Shown here: piece after piece, positions 24,787 through 33,390 of the stretch
Layout: every line of letters starts with the position of its first letter
Position numbering within the stretch: position 1 is the stretch's first letter
Source of the DNA: Streptomyces sp. RB17
GTDB lineage: Bacteria; Actinomycetota; Actinomycetes; Streptomycetales; Streptomycetaceae
Assembly: GCF_009604455.1 (NCBI RefSeq)
Contig: NZ_WEGL01000001.1
Location: 62,001-126,000 of the forward strand
Length of the DNA: 64,000 nucleotides
Reading direction: 5' to 3'
Position numbers and translations under genes: made by a program
Notes under the pieces: model-generated
The model's database searches: none
The model's input: only the letters and a program-made list of their open reading frames with translations
What the model was told of the DNA's origin: nothing

Positions 24787-25009
24787 TTTCCGTAACACCG
24801 GGTTTGGGTGTGTCGTGCACGGGAAGCGGTGGCCGCCCCCGACCCTGTGTCTGAATTGTAAAGATCGCGCGGTGGGATTGTGCACGCATGTCCCGCTCGT
24901 CACGTCACCCCTGAGAAAACTGTCATCTCCGTTTGAACGCCGCGCCGTTTCCTTCCGTACGGGTGGGCGAGCGACCGACTGGGGGAACCCCCGGACACCG
25001 GAGGTGGGC

Positions 25010-25588
25010 GTGCGCAAGGATGCGGCCGTGGCCAATGAACGTGGATCGAGGGCCCGACATCGCATGTCCTCACAGCCCTCGGAACCCGATGAGGAGCTGA
25101 TGCGTGCCCTCTATCGAGAGCACGCCGGACCTCTGCTTGCGTATGTCCTGCGGCTGGTCGCCGGTGATCGGCAGCGCGCCGAGGACGTCGTACAGGAAAC
25201 GCTCATCCGTGCCTGGAAGAACGCCGGTCAGCTCAATCGGGCGACCGGTTCGGTACGCCCCTGGCTGGTGACGGTCGCACGCCGCATCGTCATCGACGGC
25301 CACCGCAGCCGGCAGGCCCGGCCGCAGGAGGTCGATCCGTCGCCGCTGGAGGTCATCCCCGCGGAGGACGAGATCGACAAGGCGCTGTGGCTGATGACGC
25401 TGTCGGACGCGCTCGACGACCTGACCCCGGCCCACCGGGAGGTGCTCGTCGAGACGTACTTCAAGGGGCGTACGGTCAATGAGGCGGCCGAGACGCTGGG
25501 CATTCCCAGCGGCACGGTGCGGTCTCGGGTGTTCTACGCCCTGCGATCGATGAAGCTGGCACTGGAGGAGCGGGGGGTGACGGCGTGA
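25010..25588 (+). CDS. sigU: ECF RNA polymerase sigma factor SigU
   Basis: A 192-residue ECF sigma factor. Region 2 is LYREHAGPLLAYVLRLVAGDRQRAEDVVQETLIRAWKN; region 4 is LDDLTPAHREVLVETYFKGRTVNEAAETLGIPSGTVRSRVFYALRSMKLAL. I chose the GTG at 25010 because GGAGG lies five bases upstream. A shorter form starting MSSQPSEP at 25064 is possible. The stop overlaps the anti-sigma gene, the standard sigma/anti-sigma coupling. By remembered synteny and pairing this is SigU, which in S. coelicolor affects morphology and secreted proteins when released from RsuA. The preceding 220 bp is unusually AT-rich (GAATTGTAAAGATC) and probably holds the promoter. Confidence 0.85.
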   Translation: MRKDAAVANERGSRARHRMSSQPSEPDEELMRALYREHAGPLLAYVLRLVAGDRQRAEDVVQETLIRAWKNAGQLNRATGSVRPWLVTVARRIVIDGHRSRQARPQEVDPSPLEVIPAEDEIDKALWLMTLSDALDDLTPAHREVLVETYFKGRTVNEAAETLGIPSGTVRSRVFYALRSMKLALEERGVTA

Positions 25589-26418
25589 TGAGCAGTGGTT
25601 ACGGGGGAATGCAGGGATTCGGTGCAGGTGGTCCGGGTATGTCTGGGCCCATGAGCCCCCAATCGGGATCTTCGGTGCCGAGCGAACACGAGACCGTCGG
25701 CGCCTACGCCCTCGGGATTCTCGACGACGCCGAGGCAACCGCTTTCGAAGCGCACCTCGCCGGCTGCGAGTGGTGTGCCCAGCAGCTGGACGAGCTGGCC
25801 GGGATGGAGCCGATGCTGGCCGCGCTCGCGGACCTGCCGGGCTCCGGCAGCACCCCCGCGATCGGCGAGTCGCTGTCCGCCAGGCCCAGCCCGCGGATCG
25901 TGGAGAAGCTCGTCGACGAGGTCGCCGAGAAGCGCGCCCAGAAGCGCCGGCGCAGCTTCTACATGATCGCGGCGGCCGCTGCCCTGATCATCGCCGGGCC
26001 GCTGGCGGCGGTGGCGGTGAACAGTGGGTCGGGCGGCGGCGGTCAGGTGACCGCGTCCTCGGCGCAGACCACGTTCGAGGCCATGCCCGACAAGACGTCG
26101 GCCACGGACCCCTCGTCCCAGATCAGCGCGACCATCGGGATGGCGCAGAAGGACTGGGGTACCCAGGCGGTGCTGCAGCTGAAGAACGCCAAGGGGCCGC
26201 TGAAGTGCTCGCTGGTGCTCGTCGCGAAGAACGGGCAGCGCGTGACGATGTCCTCCTGGTCGGTGCCGAACTGGGGCTACGGCATCCCGAACGGGAAGAC
26301 GCCGGAGTCGAAGAAACCGCTCTACATCGGCGGCGCGGCGGCCTTCAAGCCCAATGAGATCGACCACTTCGAGGTGGTGACCTTCGAGGGCAAGAAGCTG
26401 GTGCAGGTCCCGGCGTAG
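25585..26418 (+). CDS. rsuA: Membrane anti-sigma factor RsuA (zinc-associated)
   Basis: A 277-residue single-pass membrane protein. A Gly/Met-rich N terminus leads to a zinc-binding anti-sigma (ZAS) motif H-x3-C-x2-C (EAHLAGCEWCAQ, about residues 57-68). A transmembrane helix follows near residues 127-147 (SFYMIAAAAALIIAGPLAAVAV) and an outside RskA-like domain of about 120 residues. It binds SigU at the inner face and probably releases it by regulated proteolysis. The start is either GTG 25585 or ATG 25588, the latter overlapping the sigU stop (TGATG). Confidence 0.88.
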   Translation: MMSSGYGGMQGFGAGGPGMSGPMSPQSGSSVPSEHETVGAYALGILDDAEATAFEAHLAGCEWCAQQLDELAGMEPMLAALADLPGSGSTPAIGESLSARPSPRIVEKLVDEVAEKRAQKRRRSFYMIAAAAALIIAGPLAAVAVNSGSGGGGQVTASSAQTTFEAMPDKTSATDPSSQISATIGMAQKDWGTQAVLQLKNAKGPLKCSLVLVAKNGQRVTMSSWSVPNWGYGIPNGKTPESKKPLYIGGAAAFKPNEIDHFEVVTFEGKKLVQVPA

Positions 26419-26487
26419 GCGCCGTAGCCTCCACGGGCCCCCTTCGCGTACGGTTGACGGCTGCCCAGCACGTCAGAAGGGGGCCAG

Positions 26488-28935
26488 GTGGCCGCTCAGG
26501 TTCAGCAGTCCGCGGTCGGCTCGGTACGCGACGCACACGACTCCGTGCGCGACCGAGAGATCAGCGTCGAACAGGAACACCTGGACCGGGTGTACCGGCG
26601 GCTCGAGGAGAAGATCCATGAGGCCGAGTTCCTGATGCACGACGCGGCCAAGCGCGGCCAGGTCGGCACCCCGGGCGCGCTGGCCGAGCGGGACGCGCAG
26701 GTCTTCCGGGCCGGCATCCACCTGAACCGGCTGAACAACGAGTTCGAGGACTTTCTCTTCGGGCGGATCGACCTGCTGCTCGGCAAGGACGGGAAGAAGG
26801 GGCCCGACGGGGCCTACACCGCCGTGGAGCCCGCCGAGGGCGCCGTGCGGGACGACAACACCGCCGACATCGCCGAGACCCTGCACATCGGGCGCATCGG
26901 TGTGCTCGACGCGGACTACGCGCCGCTGGTCATCGACTGGCGGGCACCCGCCGCCGCGCCCTTCTACCGGGCCACCCCGGTGGAGCCCGGGCGGGTCGTA
27001 CGGCGCCGGGTGATCCGGTCCAAGGGGCGCCGGGTGCTCGGCGTCGAGGACGATCTGATGCGGCCCGAGCTGACCGCCCGCCTCGACGGCCGTGAGCTGC
27101 CCGTGATCGGCGACGGCGCCCTCATGGCCGCCCTCGGCCAGGCCCGCGGCCACACCATGCGGGACATCGTCTCCTCCATCCAGGCCGAGCAGGACCTGGT
27201 CATCCGGGCCCCCGCCGCCTCGATCACGTACGTGGAGGGCGGCCCGGGCACCGGCAAGACCGCCGTCGCCCTGCACCGCGCCGCCTACCTGCTCTACCAG
27301 GACCGTCGCCGGTACGCGGGCGGCATCCTGATCGTCTCCCCGACCCCGCTGCTCGTCGCCTACACCGAGGGCGTGCTGCCCTCGCTCGGCGAGGAGGGCC
27401 AGGTCGCGATCCGCGCGATCGGCTCGCTCGTCGACGGCGCCGAGGCCACGCTGTACGACTCCCCGTCCGTGGCCCGCGCCAAGGGCTCGTACCGGATGCT
27501 GAAGGTGCTGCGGAAGGCCGCCCGTGGCGCCCTGGAACTGGGACCGGCCGGCACCCGGGCGGCCGGGCAGCTCGCCCTGGACGACGCCGCCGACGCCGCC
27601 GACGCCGCCGACGACAGGGGCGACACCGGCGGCACCGGCGACAGGACGGCGCGGGCCTTCGGCGGGCCGCCCACCCGCCTGCGCGTCGTCGCCTTCGGAC
27701 GCCGCCTGGAGCTGGAGGCGGAGGAGCTGGAACGCGTCCGCCGCAACGCTCTCGGCGGCACCGCGCCGGTCAACCTGCTCCGCCCGCGCGCCCGCAAGCT
27801 GCTGCTGGACGCCCTGTGGGCCAAGTCCGGGGCGGCCGCCCGGCACACCGACCCGGAGCTGGCCGCCGAGCTGCGCTCCTCCTTCGACGAGGACGTCACG
27901 ACCGAGGACTCCTTCATCGCCTTCCTCGACGCCTGGTGGCCCGAGCTCACCCCGAAGGCCGTGCTCGCCGCCATGGCCGACGAGCGGCGGCTCGGCCGCT
28001 GGGCCCGCCGGATCCTCAACCCCGGCGAGGTCCGCAGGGTCGCCCGCTCGCTCCAGCGCACCGGGCACTCCGTGCACGACATCGCCATGCTGGACGAGCT
28101 CCAGGCGATCCTCGGCGCCCCGGCCCGCCCGAGGAAGAGGCGCGAGTTCGATCCGCTGGACCAGCTCACCGGGCTGGAGGAGCTGATGCCCGTGCGCGAG
28201 GAGTCGCAGCGGGAGCGGGCCGAGCGCCTCGCGCAGGAGCGCACCGAGTACGCGCACGTCATCGTGGACGAGGCGCAGGACCTCACGCCGATGCAGTGGC
28301 GCATGGTCGGCCGCCGTGGCCGGCACGCCACCTGGACGGTCGTCGGCGATCCGGCCCAGTCCTCCTGGTCCGACCCGGACGAGGCGGCCGAGGCCCGCGA
28401 CGAGGCCCTCGGCACCCGCCCCCGGCGCCGCTTCCAGCTCACCGTGAACTACCGCAACCCGGCGGAGATCGCCGAGCTGGCCGCCAGGGTGCTCGCGCTC
28501 GCCATGCCCGGCTCCGAGGCGCCCAGCGCGGTGCGTTCCACCGGGGTCGAGCCGCGTTTTGTGAGAACGAACACGGAACAGGGCACCGTCGTACGGGACT
28601 CCCTGCAGCGGAGCGTGCGGGCGGAGGCCGAGCGGCTGCTGGGCCTGGTGGACGGCACGATCGGCGTGGTCGTCGCCATGAAACGGCGCGAGGAGGCCCG
28701 GCGCTGGCTGGCCGGGCTCGGCGACCGGGTCGTCGCGCTCGGCAGCCTGGAGGCCAAGGGCCTGGAGTACGACGCGACCGTGGTCGTCTCGCCCGCGGAG
28801 ATCGCCGACGAGTCCCCGGCCGGCCTGCGCGTGCTCTACGTGGCGCTGACCCGGGCCACCCAGCAGCTGACGGTGGTGTCGGGCGACCGGGACGAGCCGG
28901 ACGCGGCCGGGGTGCCGGATCTGCTGAGGGACTGA
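26488..28935 (+). CDS. helD: HelD-like RNA polymerase-associated helicase (UvrD superfamily)
   Basis: An 815-residue SF1-like ATPase. An N-terminal coiled-coil of about 100 residues (EQEHLDRVYRRLEEKIHEAEF...) is characteristic of HelD and inserts into the polymerase secondary channel. Walker A GGPGTGKTAVALHRAAYLL starts near residue 251, motif II is VIVDEAQDLT, motif III GDPAQSSW, and the C-terminal motifs are GLEYDATVVVSPAE and YVALTRATQQL. HelD proteins recycle stalled RNA polymerase, and some Streptomyces members (HelR) displace rifamycins. An acidic/Ala repeat insert (DDAADAADAADD) sits near residue 370. I see no rifamycin-associated element upstream. The start is the GTG at 26488 with AAGGGGG upstream. 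Confidence 0.85.
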   Translation: MAAQVQQSAVGSVRDAHDSVRDREISVEQEHLDRVYRRLEEKIHEAEFLMHDAAKRGQVGTPGALAERDAQVFRAGIHLNRLNNEFEDFLFGRIDLLLGKDGKKGPDGAYTAVEPAEGAVRDDNTADIAETLHIGRIGVLDADYAPLVIDWRAPAAAPFYRATPVEPGRVVRRRVIRSKGRRVLGVEDDLMRPELTARLDGRELPVIGDGALMAALGQARGHTMRDIVSSIQAEQDLVIRAPAASITYVEGGPGTGKTAVALHRAAYLLYQDRRRYAGGILIVSPTPLLVAYTEGVLPSLGEEGQVAIRAIGSLVDGAEATLYDSPSVARAKGSYRMLKVLRKAARGALELGPAGTRAAGQLALDDAADAADAADDRGDTGGTGDRTARAFGGPPTRLRVVAFGRRLELEAEELERVRRNALGGTAPVNLLRPRARKLLLDALWAKSGAAARHTDPELAAELRSSFDEDVTTEDSFIAFLDAWWPELTPKAVLAAMADERRLGRWARRILNPGEVRRVARSLQRTGHSVHDIAMLDELQAILGAPARPRKRREFDPLDQLTGLEELMPVREESQRERAERLAQERTEYAHVIVDEAQDLTPMQWRMVGRRGRHATWTVVGDPAQSSWSDPDEAAEARDEALGTRPRRRFQLTVNYRNPAEIAELAARVLALAMPGSEAPSAVRSTGVEPRFVRTNTEQGTVVRDSLQRSVRAEAERLLGLVDGTIGVVVAMKRREEARRWLAGLGDRVVALGSLEAKGLEYDATVVVSPAEIADESPAGLRVLYVALTRATQQLTVVSGDRDEPDAAGVPDLLRD

Positions 28936-28995
28936 GATTCCTGTGAACTCCGCGCGAGGGGAATGGTCCTCGGCATCCGTTTGTTAGCCTGGATG

Positions 28996-29130
28996 CGACA
29001 CCGGCTCGATCCAAGCCCCCGGGCCCAACCTTTGTCCCTGCGAGGGACCACTTGCCGCGAGGCGAGCATGGCGGGTCGGTGTCGTCAGCGTGAGAGAGGC
29101 CCACGTCCGTGTGACGTGGGCCTCTTTCTT
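28996..29130 (+). ncRNA. Candidate structured small RNA or riboswitch-like leader
   Basis: A 13-bp closing helix (CGACACCGGCTCG at 28996-29008 with CGGGTCGGTGTCG at 29072-29084, two G-U pairs) encloses two small hairpins: GTCCCT-GCG-AGGGAC (29034-29048) and CTTGCC-GCGA-GGCGAG (29051-29066, a GNRA tetraloop). Eleven bases later comes an intrinsic terminator. TAGCCT at 28985-28990 is a suitable -10, so a transcript of about 130 nt would begin near 28997. It could be a free sRNA or a terminating leader ahead of the malic enzyme gene. I could not match it to tmRNA, SRP RNA or a riboswitch class I know. Confidence 0.55.
29095..29125 (+). terminator. Intrinsic terminator after the structured RNA
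   Basis: A perfect 13-bp stem (AGAGGCCCACGTC / GACGTGGGCCTCT) with loop CGTGT, followed by TTCTTTGTCT. It also lies 160 bases after the helD stop. Confidence 0.9.
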
Positions 29131-29158
29131 TGTCTGATCGTCTCTCGTATGGTGGAAG

Positions 29159-29174
29159 TGGTTTTCCGAAACCA
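29159..29174. promoter_or_regulatory. Palindrome ahead of the malic enzyme gene
   Basis: TGGTTT-TCCG-AAACCA is a perfect 6-bp inverted repeat about 130 bases before the malic enzyme ATG, in a comparatively AT-rich stretch. It is a plausible operator of unknown regulator. Confidence 0.3.
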
Positions 29175-29300
29175 TGCACCAACCAGGCACCGCTCATGAA
29201 CAAAACGTCCGCAATCCAGGGCGACTACCACGTACTCCGCGGTAGGTGCGACGATCGGACGGCACAACTCGCGACACGGTGAAAGCAGAGGAAGTCGGCC

Positions 29301-30716
29301 ATGGCAACGGCGCCCAGCGTCTCCTACTCGATGACCATCCGGCTGGAGGTGCCCGCGAGCGGAACCGCCGTCTCGCAGCTCACCACCGCCGTGGAGTCCT
29401 CCGGAGGCTCGGTCACCGGCCTCGACGTCACCGCGTCCGGCCACGAGAAGCTCCGTATCGACGTGACCATCGCGGCCACCTCCACGGCCCACGCCGAGGA
29501 GATCGTCGAGAAGCTGCGCGGGATCGAGGGCGTCACCCTCGGCAAGGTCTCCGACCGTACGTTCCTGATGCACCTCGGCGGCAAGATCGAGATGGCGTCG
29601 AAACACCCCATCCGCAACCGTGACGACCTGTCCATGGTCTACACGCCGGGCGTGGCCCGCGTCTGCATGGCGATCGCCGAGAACCCCGAGGACGCCCGCC
29701 GCCTCACCATCAAGCGCAACTCCGTTGCGGTCGTGACGGACGGCTCCGCCGTGCTCGGCCTCGGCAACATCGGCCCCAAGGCCGCGCTGCCCGTCATGGA
29801 GGGCAAAGCGGCCCTCTTCAAGCGCTTCGCCGGCATCGACGCCTGGCCGATCTGCCTGGACACCCAGGACAGCGACGCGATCGTGGAGATCGTCAAGGCG
29901 ATCGCCCCCGGGTTCGCCGGCATCAACCTGGAGGACATCTCCGCGCCGCGCTGCTTCGAGATCGAGGCCCGGCTGCGCGAGGCCCTCGACATCCCCGTCT
30001 TCCACGACGACCAGCACGGCACCGCGATCGTCGTCCTCGCCGCCCTGACCAACGCCCTGCGCGTCACGGACAAGGCGATCGAGAACATCCGGGTCGTGAT
30101 GTCCGGCGCCGGCGCGGCCGGTACGGCCATCCTCAAGCTGCTGCTCGCCGCCGGTGTGAAGAACGCCGTCGTCGCCGACATCCACGGCGTCGTCCACTCC
30201 GGGCGCGAGGACCTGGTGGACGCCCCGGCCGACTCGCCGCTGCGCTGGATCGCCGACAACACCAACCCCGAGGGCCTCACCGGCACCCTCAAGGAGGCCG
30301 TGCGGGGCGCCGACGTCTTCATCGGCGTCTCCGCCCCGAACGTCCTCGACGGCGACGACGTGGCCGCCATGGCCGACGGCGCCATCGTGTTCGCGCTCGC
30401 GAACCCAGACCCCGAGGTGGACCCCGCAATCGCCCGCCAGACGGCGGCCGTTGTGGCCACCGGCCGCTCCGACTTCCCGAACCAGATCAACAACGTGCTG
30501 GTCTTCCCGGGCGTCTTCCGCGGCCTGCTGGACGCCCAGTCCCGCACCGTCAACACCGAGATGATGCTGGCCGCCGCGAAGGCCCTCGCCGACGTGGTCA
30601 GCCAGGACGAGCTGAACCCGAACTACATCATCCCGAGCGTCTTCAACGACAAGGTCGCGGGCGCCGTCGCCGGCGCGGTCCGCGAGGCCGCGAAGGCCGC
30701 CGGCGCGACGGTCTAG
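29301..30716 (+). CDS. NAD(P)-dependent malic enzyme with N-terminal ACT domain
   Basis: A 471-residue malic enzyme (oxidative decarboxylation of malate to pyruvate). The N-terminal ~85 residues form an ACT-like regulatory domain (SVSYSMTIRLEVPASGTAVSQLTTAVESSGGSV...). The catalytic part starts at KHPIRNRDDLSMVYTPGVARVC (catalytic Tyr), continues through the Lys in GKAALFKRF, metal ligands in INLEDISAP and FHDDQHGTA, and the dinucleotide fold SGAGAAGTAI. The ACT domain suggests control by an amino acid or metabolite. GAGGAAG lies before the ATG. A terminator and candidate regulatory RNA lie upstream. Confidence 0.93.
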   Translation: MATAPSVSYSMTIRLEVPASGTAVSQLTTAVESSGGSVTGLDVTASGHEKLRIDVTIAATSTAHAEEIVEKLRGIEGVTLGKVSDRTFLMHLGGKIEMASKHPIRNRDDLSMVYTPGVARVCMAIAENPEDARRLTIKRNSVAVVTDGSAVLGLGNIGPKAALPVMEGKAALFKRFAGIDAWPICLDTQDSDAIVEIVKAIAPGFAGINLEDISAPRCFEIEARLREALDIPVFHDDQHGTAIVVLAALTNALRVTDKAIENIRVVMSGAGAAGTAILKLLLAAGVKNAVVADIHGVVHSGREDLVDAPADSPLRWIADNTNPEGLTGTLKEAVRGADVFIGVSAPNVLDGDDVAAMADGAIVFALANPDPEVDPAIARQTAAVVATGRSDFPNQINNVLVFPGVFRGLLDAQSRTVNTEMMLAAAKALADVVSQDELNPNYIIPSVFNDKVAGAVAGAVREAAKAAGATV

Positions 30717-30724
30717 TCCCTTCC

Positions 30725-30757
30725 GCGCCGCTCTGTCGGGTGACGGCTGAGCGGCGC
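30725..30757 (+). terminator. Terminator after the malic enzyme gene
   Basis: A perfect 9-bp stem (GCGCCGCTC / GAGCGGCGC) with a 15-base loop, nine bases after the stop. The rest of the gap to hupA (30758-31063) holds no gene I can support and presumably carries the hupA promoter and a long leader. Confidence 0.65.
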
Positions 30758-31063
30758 CCGGGCGACGTCCCGGTGACGGCGTGCCGTACTGTGCAGGGGC
30801 TGTGAGGATCACCACGGCGGCCCCCGTACCGGCGCGTCGTGGAACCAGCCGATGCCGGGCGCCCTCTAGGGTGACGCCGAGCGGGCGCTTTTCGTGTGAC
30901 TCCCCAGGGTGTTCTCACGACTCCTACGGGTGCCGGATTGGCTTTACCGCCGCAGGTAGGGGCAGGATGCGTCCCTGGGCGCGAGCGCATCGGCATCGCA
31001 GTGCCTCGGGCGTCTCCGCCGCGTGGCACACCCCAACGGCAAGAAAAACACGGGAGTAACAAC

Positions 31064-31345
31064 ATGAACCGCAGTGAGCTGGTGGCCGCGCTGGCCGACC
31101 GCGCCGAGGTGACCCGCAAGGACGCCGACGCCGTGCTGGCCGCGTTCGCCGAGACCGTCGGCGAGATCGTCGCCAAGGGCGACGAGAAGGTCACCATCCC
31201 CGGCTTCCTGACCTTCGAGCGCACCCACCGTGCCGCTCGCACCGCGCGCAACCCGCAGACCGGCGAGCCGATCAACATCCCCGCCGGCTACAGCGTGAAG
31301 GTCACCGCGGGCTCCAAGCTCAAGGAAGCCGCCAAGGGCAAGTAA
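31064..31345 (+). CDS. hupA: Nucleoid-associated DNA-binding protein HU
   Basis: A 93-residue HU-family histone-like protein that bends and compacts DNA. The N-terminal helical half is MNRSELVAALADRAEVTRKDADAVLAAF. The arm region GFLTFERTHRAARTARNPQTGEPINIPAGYSVKVTAGS includes the conserved RNPxTGEPI motif and the intercalating Pro. This is the short vegetative type without the Lys-rich tail of HupS. GGGAG precedes the ATG. By remembered synteny it corresponds to hupA between malic enzyme and murA. Confidence 0.94.
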   Translation: MNRSELVAALADRAEVTRKDADAVLAAFAETVGEIVAKGDEKVTIPGFLTFERTHRAARTARNPQTGEPINIPAGYSVKVTAGSKLKEAAKGK

Positions 31346-31497
31346 GCGCTCCGCTTCGAGCGCCGGTCCACTGGAGCGCCGTTCGACTTGAGCGCCGTGG
31401 GTGGCTGCGGGCCGGTTGCGGCTGGTCGCGCCCACGCGGCGGAGCCGCAGATCCGACACGGTCCGCGCCCCTTCGGGCGCCGCCGCCGAGGACGTCG

Positions 31498-31538
31498 AAA
31501 AGGGCGGCCCCCCTTCCACCGAGGGGGGCCGCCCTTTT
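31498..31538. terminator. Strong bidirectional terminator between hupA and murA
   Basis: A perfect 16-bp stem (AAAAGGGCGGCCCCCC / GGGGGGCCGCCCTTTT) with a 9-base loop, giving a T-run in either direction. It lies immediately beside the duplicated murA 3' end. Confidence 0.92.
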
Positions 31539-31545
31539 GCCGTTC

Positions 31546-31835
31546 GTGCCTGCCCGGGGGCAACCTCCGGACCCCCGGCCGGGAGCGGTGTTGTCCCGGG
31601 CCGGAGTGGCGCGAAGATGCCGAGACGGTCAGCCGAGGGCCTTGCCGGGAAGTTCCACCTTGGCCCCCAGCTCCACGAGCTTCTCCATGCTGTGCCTGCC
31701 CGGGGGCAACCCCCGGACCCCCGGCCGGGAGCGGCGTTGTCCCGGGCCGGAGTGGCGCGAAGATGCCGAGACGGTCAGCCGAGGGCCTTGCCGGGAAGTT
31801 CCACCTTGGCCCCCAGCTCCACGAGCTTCTCCATG
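31546..31835. repeat. Tandem duplication of the murA 3' end
   Basis: Two 144-bp copies, 31546-31689 and 31692-31835, separated by two bases and differing at two positions (31566 T versus 31712 C; 31589 T versus 31735 C). Each copy contains a GC-rich hairpin region (CCCGGGGGCAACCCCCGG-like) and the last 20 codons of murA with its TGA. Only the second copy is joined to the murA gene. The first is a detached remnant downstream of it. Confidence 0.95.
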
Positions 31836-33115
31836 AAGTTCTCGTAGCCGCGGTTGATGAGCTCGATGCCGTGGACGCGGGACGTGCCCTCGGCCGCGAG
31901 GGCCGCGATGAGGTACGAGAAGCCGCCCCGCAGGTCGGGGATGACCAGGTCGGCGCCCTGGAGCTTGGTGGGCCCGGAGACGACCGCGGAGTGCAGGAAG
32001 TTGCGCTGCCCGAAGCGGCAGTCGGAGCCGCCCAGGCACTCGCGGTAGAGCTGGATGTGCGCGCCCATCTGGTTCAGCGCGGACGTGAAGCCCAGGCGGG
32101 ACTCGTAGACCGTCTCGTGGATGATGGACAGGCCCGTGGCCTGGGTCAGGGCCACGACCAGCGGCTGCTGCCAGTCGGTCTGGAAACCGGGGTGCACGTC
32201 CGTCTCCAGCGCGATGGACTTCAACTGGCCACCGGGGTGCCAGAAACGGATGCCCTCGTCGTCGATCTCGAAGGCGCCGCCCACCTTCCGGTAGGTGTTC
32301 AGGAACGTCATCATCGAGCGCTGCTGGGCGCCGCGGACGTAGATGTTGCCGTTGGTCGCGAGCGCGGCGGAGGCCCAGGAGGCGGCCTCCAGGCGGTCCG
32401 AGAGGGCCCGGTGGGTGTAGCCGCCGAGCCTGTCCACGCCGGTGATGCGGATCGTGCGGTCGGTGTCCATCGCGATGATCGCGCCCATCTTCTGCAGCAC
32501 GCAGATGAGGTCCTCGATCTCCGGCTCGACGGCCGCGTTGGACAACTCGGTGACGCCTTCGGCGAGTACGGCCGTCAGCAGCACCTGCTCGGTCGCGCCG
32601 ACGGACGGGTACGGCAGCCGGATCTTCGTGCCGCGCAGGCCCTTCGGAGCCTCCAGGTACTGCCCGTCCGCGCGCTTCTCGATGGTCGCGCCGAACTGCC
32701 GGAGCACGTCGAAGTGGAAGTCGATGGGCCGGCCGCCGATGTCACAGCCGCCGAGGCCGGGGATGAACGCGTGCCCGAGGCGGTGCAGCAGCGGACCGCA
32801 GAAGAGGATCGGGATACGGCTGGAGCCCGCGTGGGCATCGATGTCAGCCACGTTGGCGCTCTCGACGTGCGTCGGATCGAGCACCAGCTCGCCGGGTTCC
32901 TCGCCCGGCCGGACCGTCACCCCGTGCAGCTGCAGCAGGCCGCGGACGACCCGCACGTCACGGATGTCGGGAACGTTGCGCAGTCGGCTCGGCGCGCTGC
33001 CCAGGAGGGCGGCGACCATGGCCTTCGGTACGAGGTTCTTCGCACCGCGGACACGGATCTCGCCCTCCAGCGGGGTTCCGCCGTGGACAAGCAGGACATC
33101 GTCGTTGACGGTCAT
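31775..33115 (-). CDS. murA: UDP-N-acetylglucosamine 1-carboxyvinyltransferase MurA
   Basis: A 446-residue enolpyruvyl transferase catalysing the first committed step of peptidoglycan synthesis. Visible family features are the N-terminal GGTPLEGEIRVRGAKNLVPKAM (the RGAKN substrate Lys), the flexible loop region where E. coli has the fosfomycin-target Cys, here around HIPILFCGPLLHRLGHAF, and SVGATEQVLLTAVLAEG. The start is the ATG at 33115. Its last 20 codons are duplicated downstream. It is convergent with hupA, separated by a strong terminator. Confidence 0.93.
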   Translation of the reverse strand: MTVNDDVLLVHGGTPLEGEIRVRGAKNLVPKAMVAALLGSAPSRLRNVPDIRDVRVVRGLLQLHGVTVRPGEEPGELVLDPTHVESANVADIDAHAGSSRIPILFCGPLLHRLGHAFIPGLGGCDIGGRPIDFHFDVLRQFGATIEKRADGQYLEAPKGLRGTKIRLPYPSVGATEQVLLTAVLAEGVTELSNAAVEPEIEDLICVLQKMGAIIAMDTDRTIRITGVDRLGGYTHRALSDRLEAASWASAALATNGNIYVRGAQQRSMMTFLNTYRKVGGAFEIDDEGIRFWHPGGQLKSIALETDVHPGFQTDWQQPLVVALTQATGLSIIHETVYESRLGFTSALNQMGAHIQLYRECLGGSDCRFGQRNFLHSAVVSGPTKLQGADLVIPDLRGGFSYLIAALAAEGTSRVHGIELINRGYENFMEKLVELGAKVELPGKALG

Positions 33116-33390
33116 GTATCTCGCGTTCCGATGAGTTGGGCAGGGGCCGGCCGGTCACTGTGCGCGGGGGCCGGGAAGACAGGGTAATCGCCGATCACCC
33201 CCCGTCCGTAAGCCCAAGGACCGCCCAGTCGCGTCATAGGTGTGTCACAACACGAACCGTGCCCTATCGGGCACATGGGGTCACCGGGCCCGGAGTGCGC
33301 CCGGGGCGCTTCCGTCCTCCCTGAGCTGCGTTCACTCCCGCACCCCGATTGGCTCCCCACCGAAGGGGAAGATGCGGGATCATGTCTGGC

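Noticed and set aside
26420..26487. Rifamycin-associated element before the HelD-like gene
   Set aside because: No palindrome resembling the RAE is present in the 69-bp gap.
28996..29130. SRP 4.5S RNA or 6C RNA
   Set aside because: The SRP domain IV signature is absent, and the two hairpins do not carry the C-rich loops expected of 6C RNA.
31629..32039. Second gene made from the duplicated murA end
   Set aside because: Only the last 20 codons are duplicated; longer frames here are out of register with MurA and lack family motifs.
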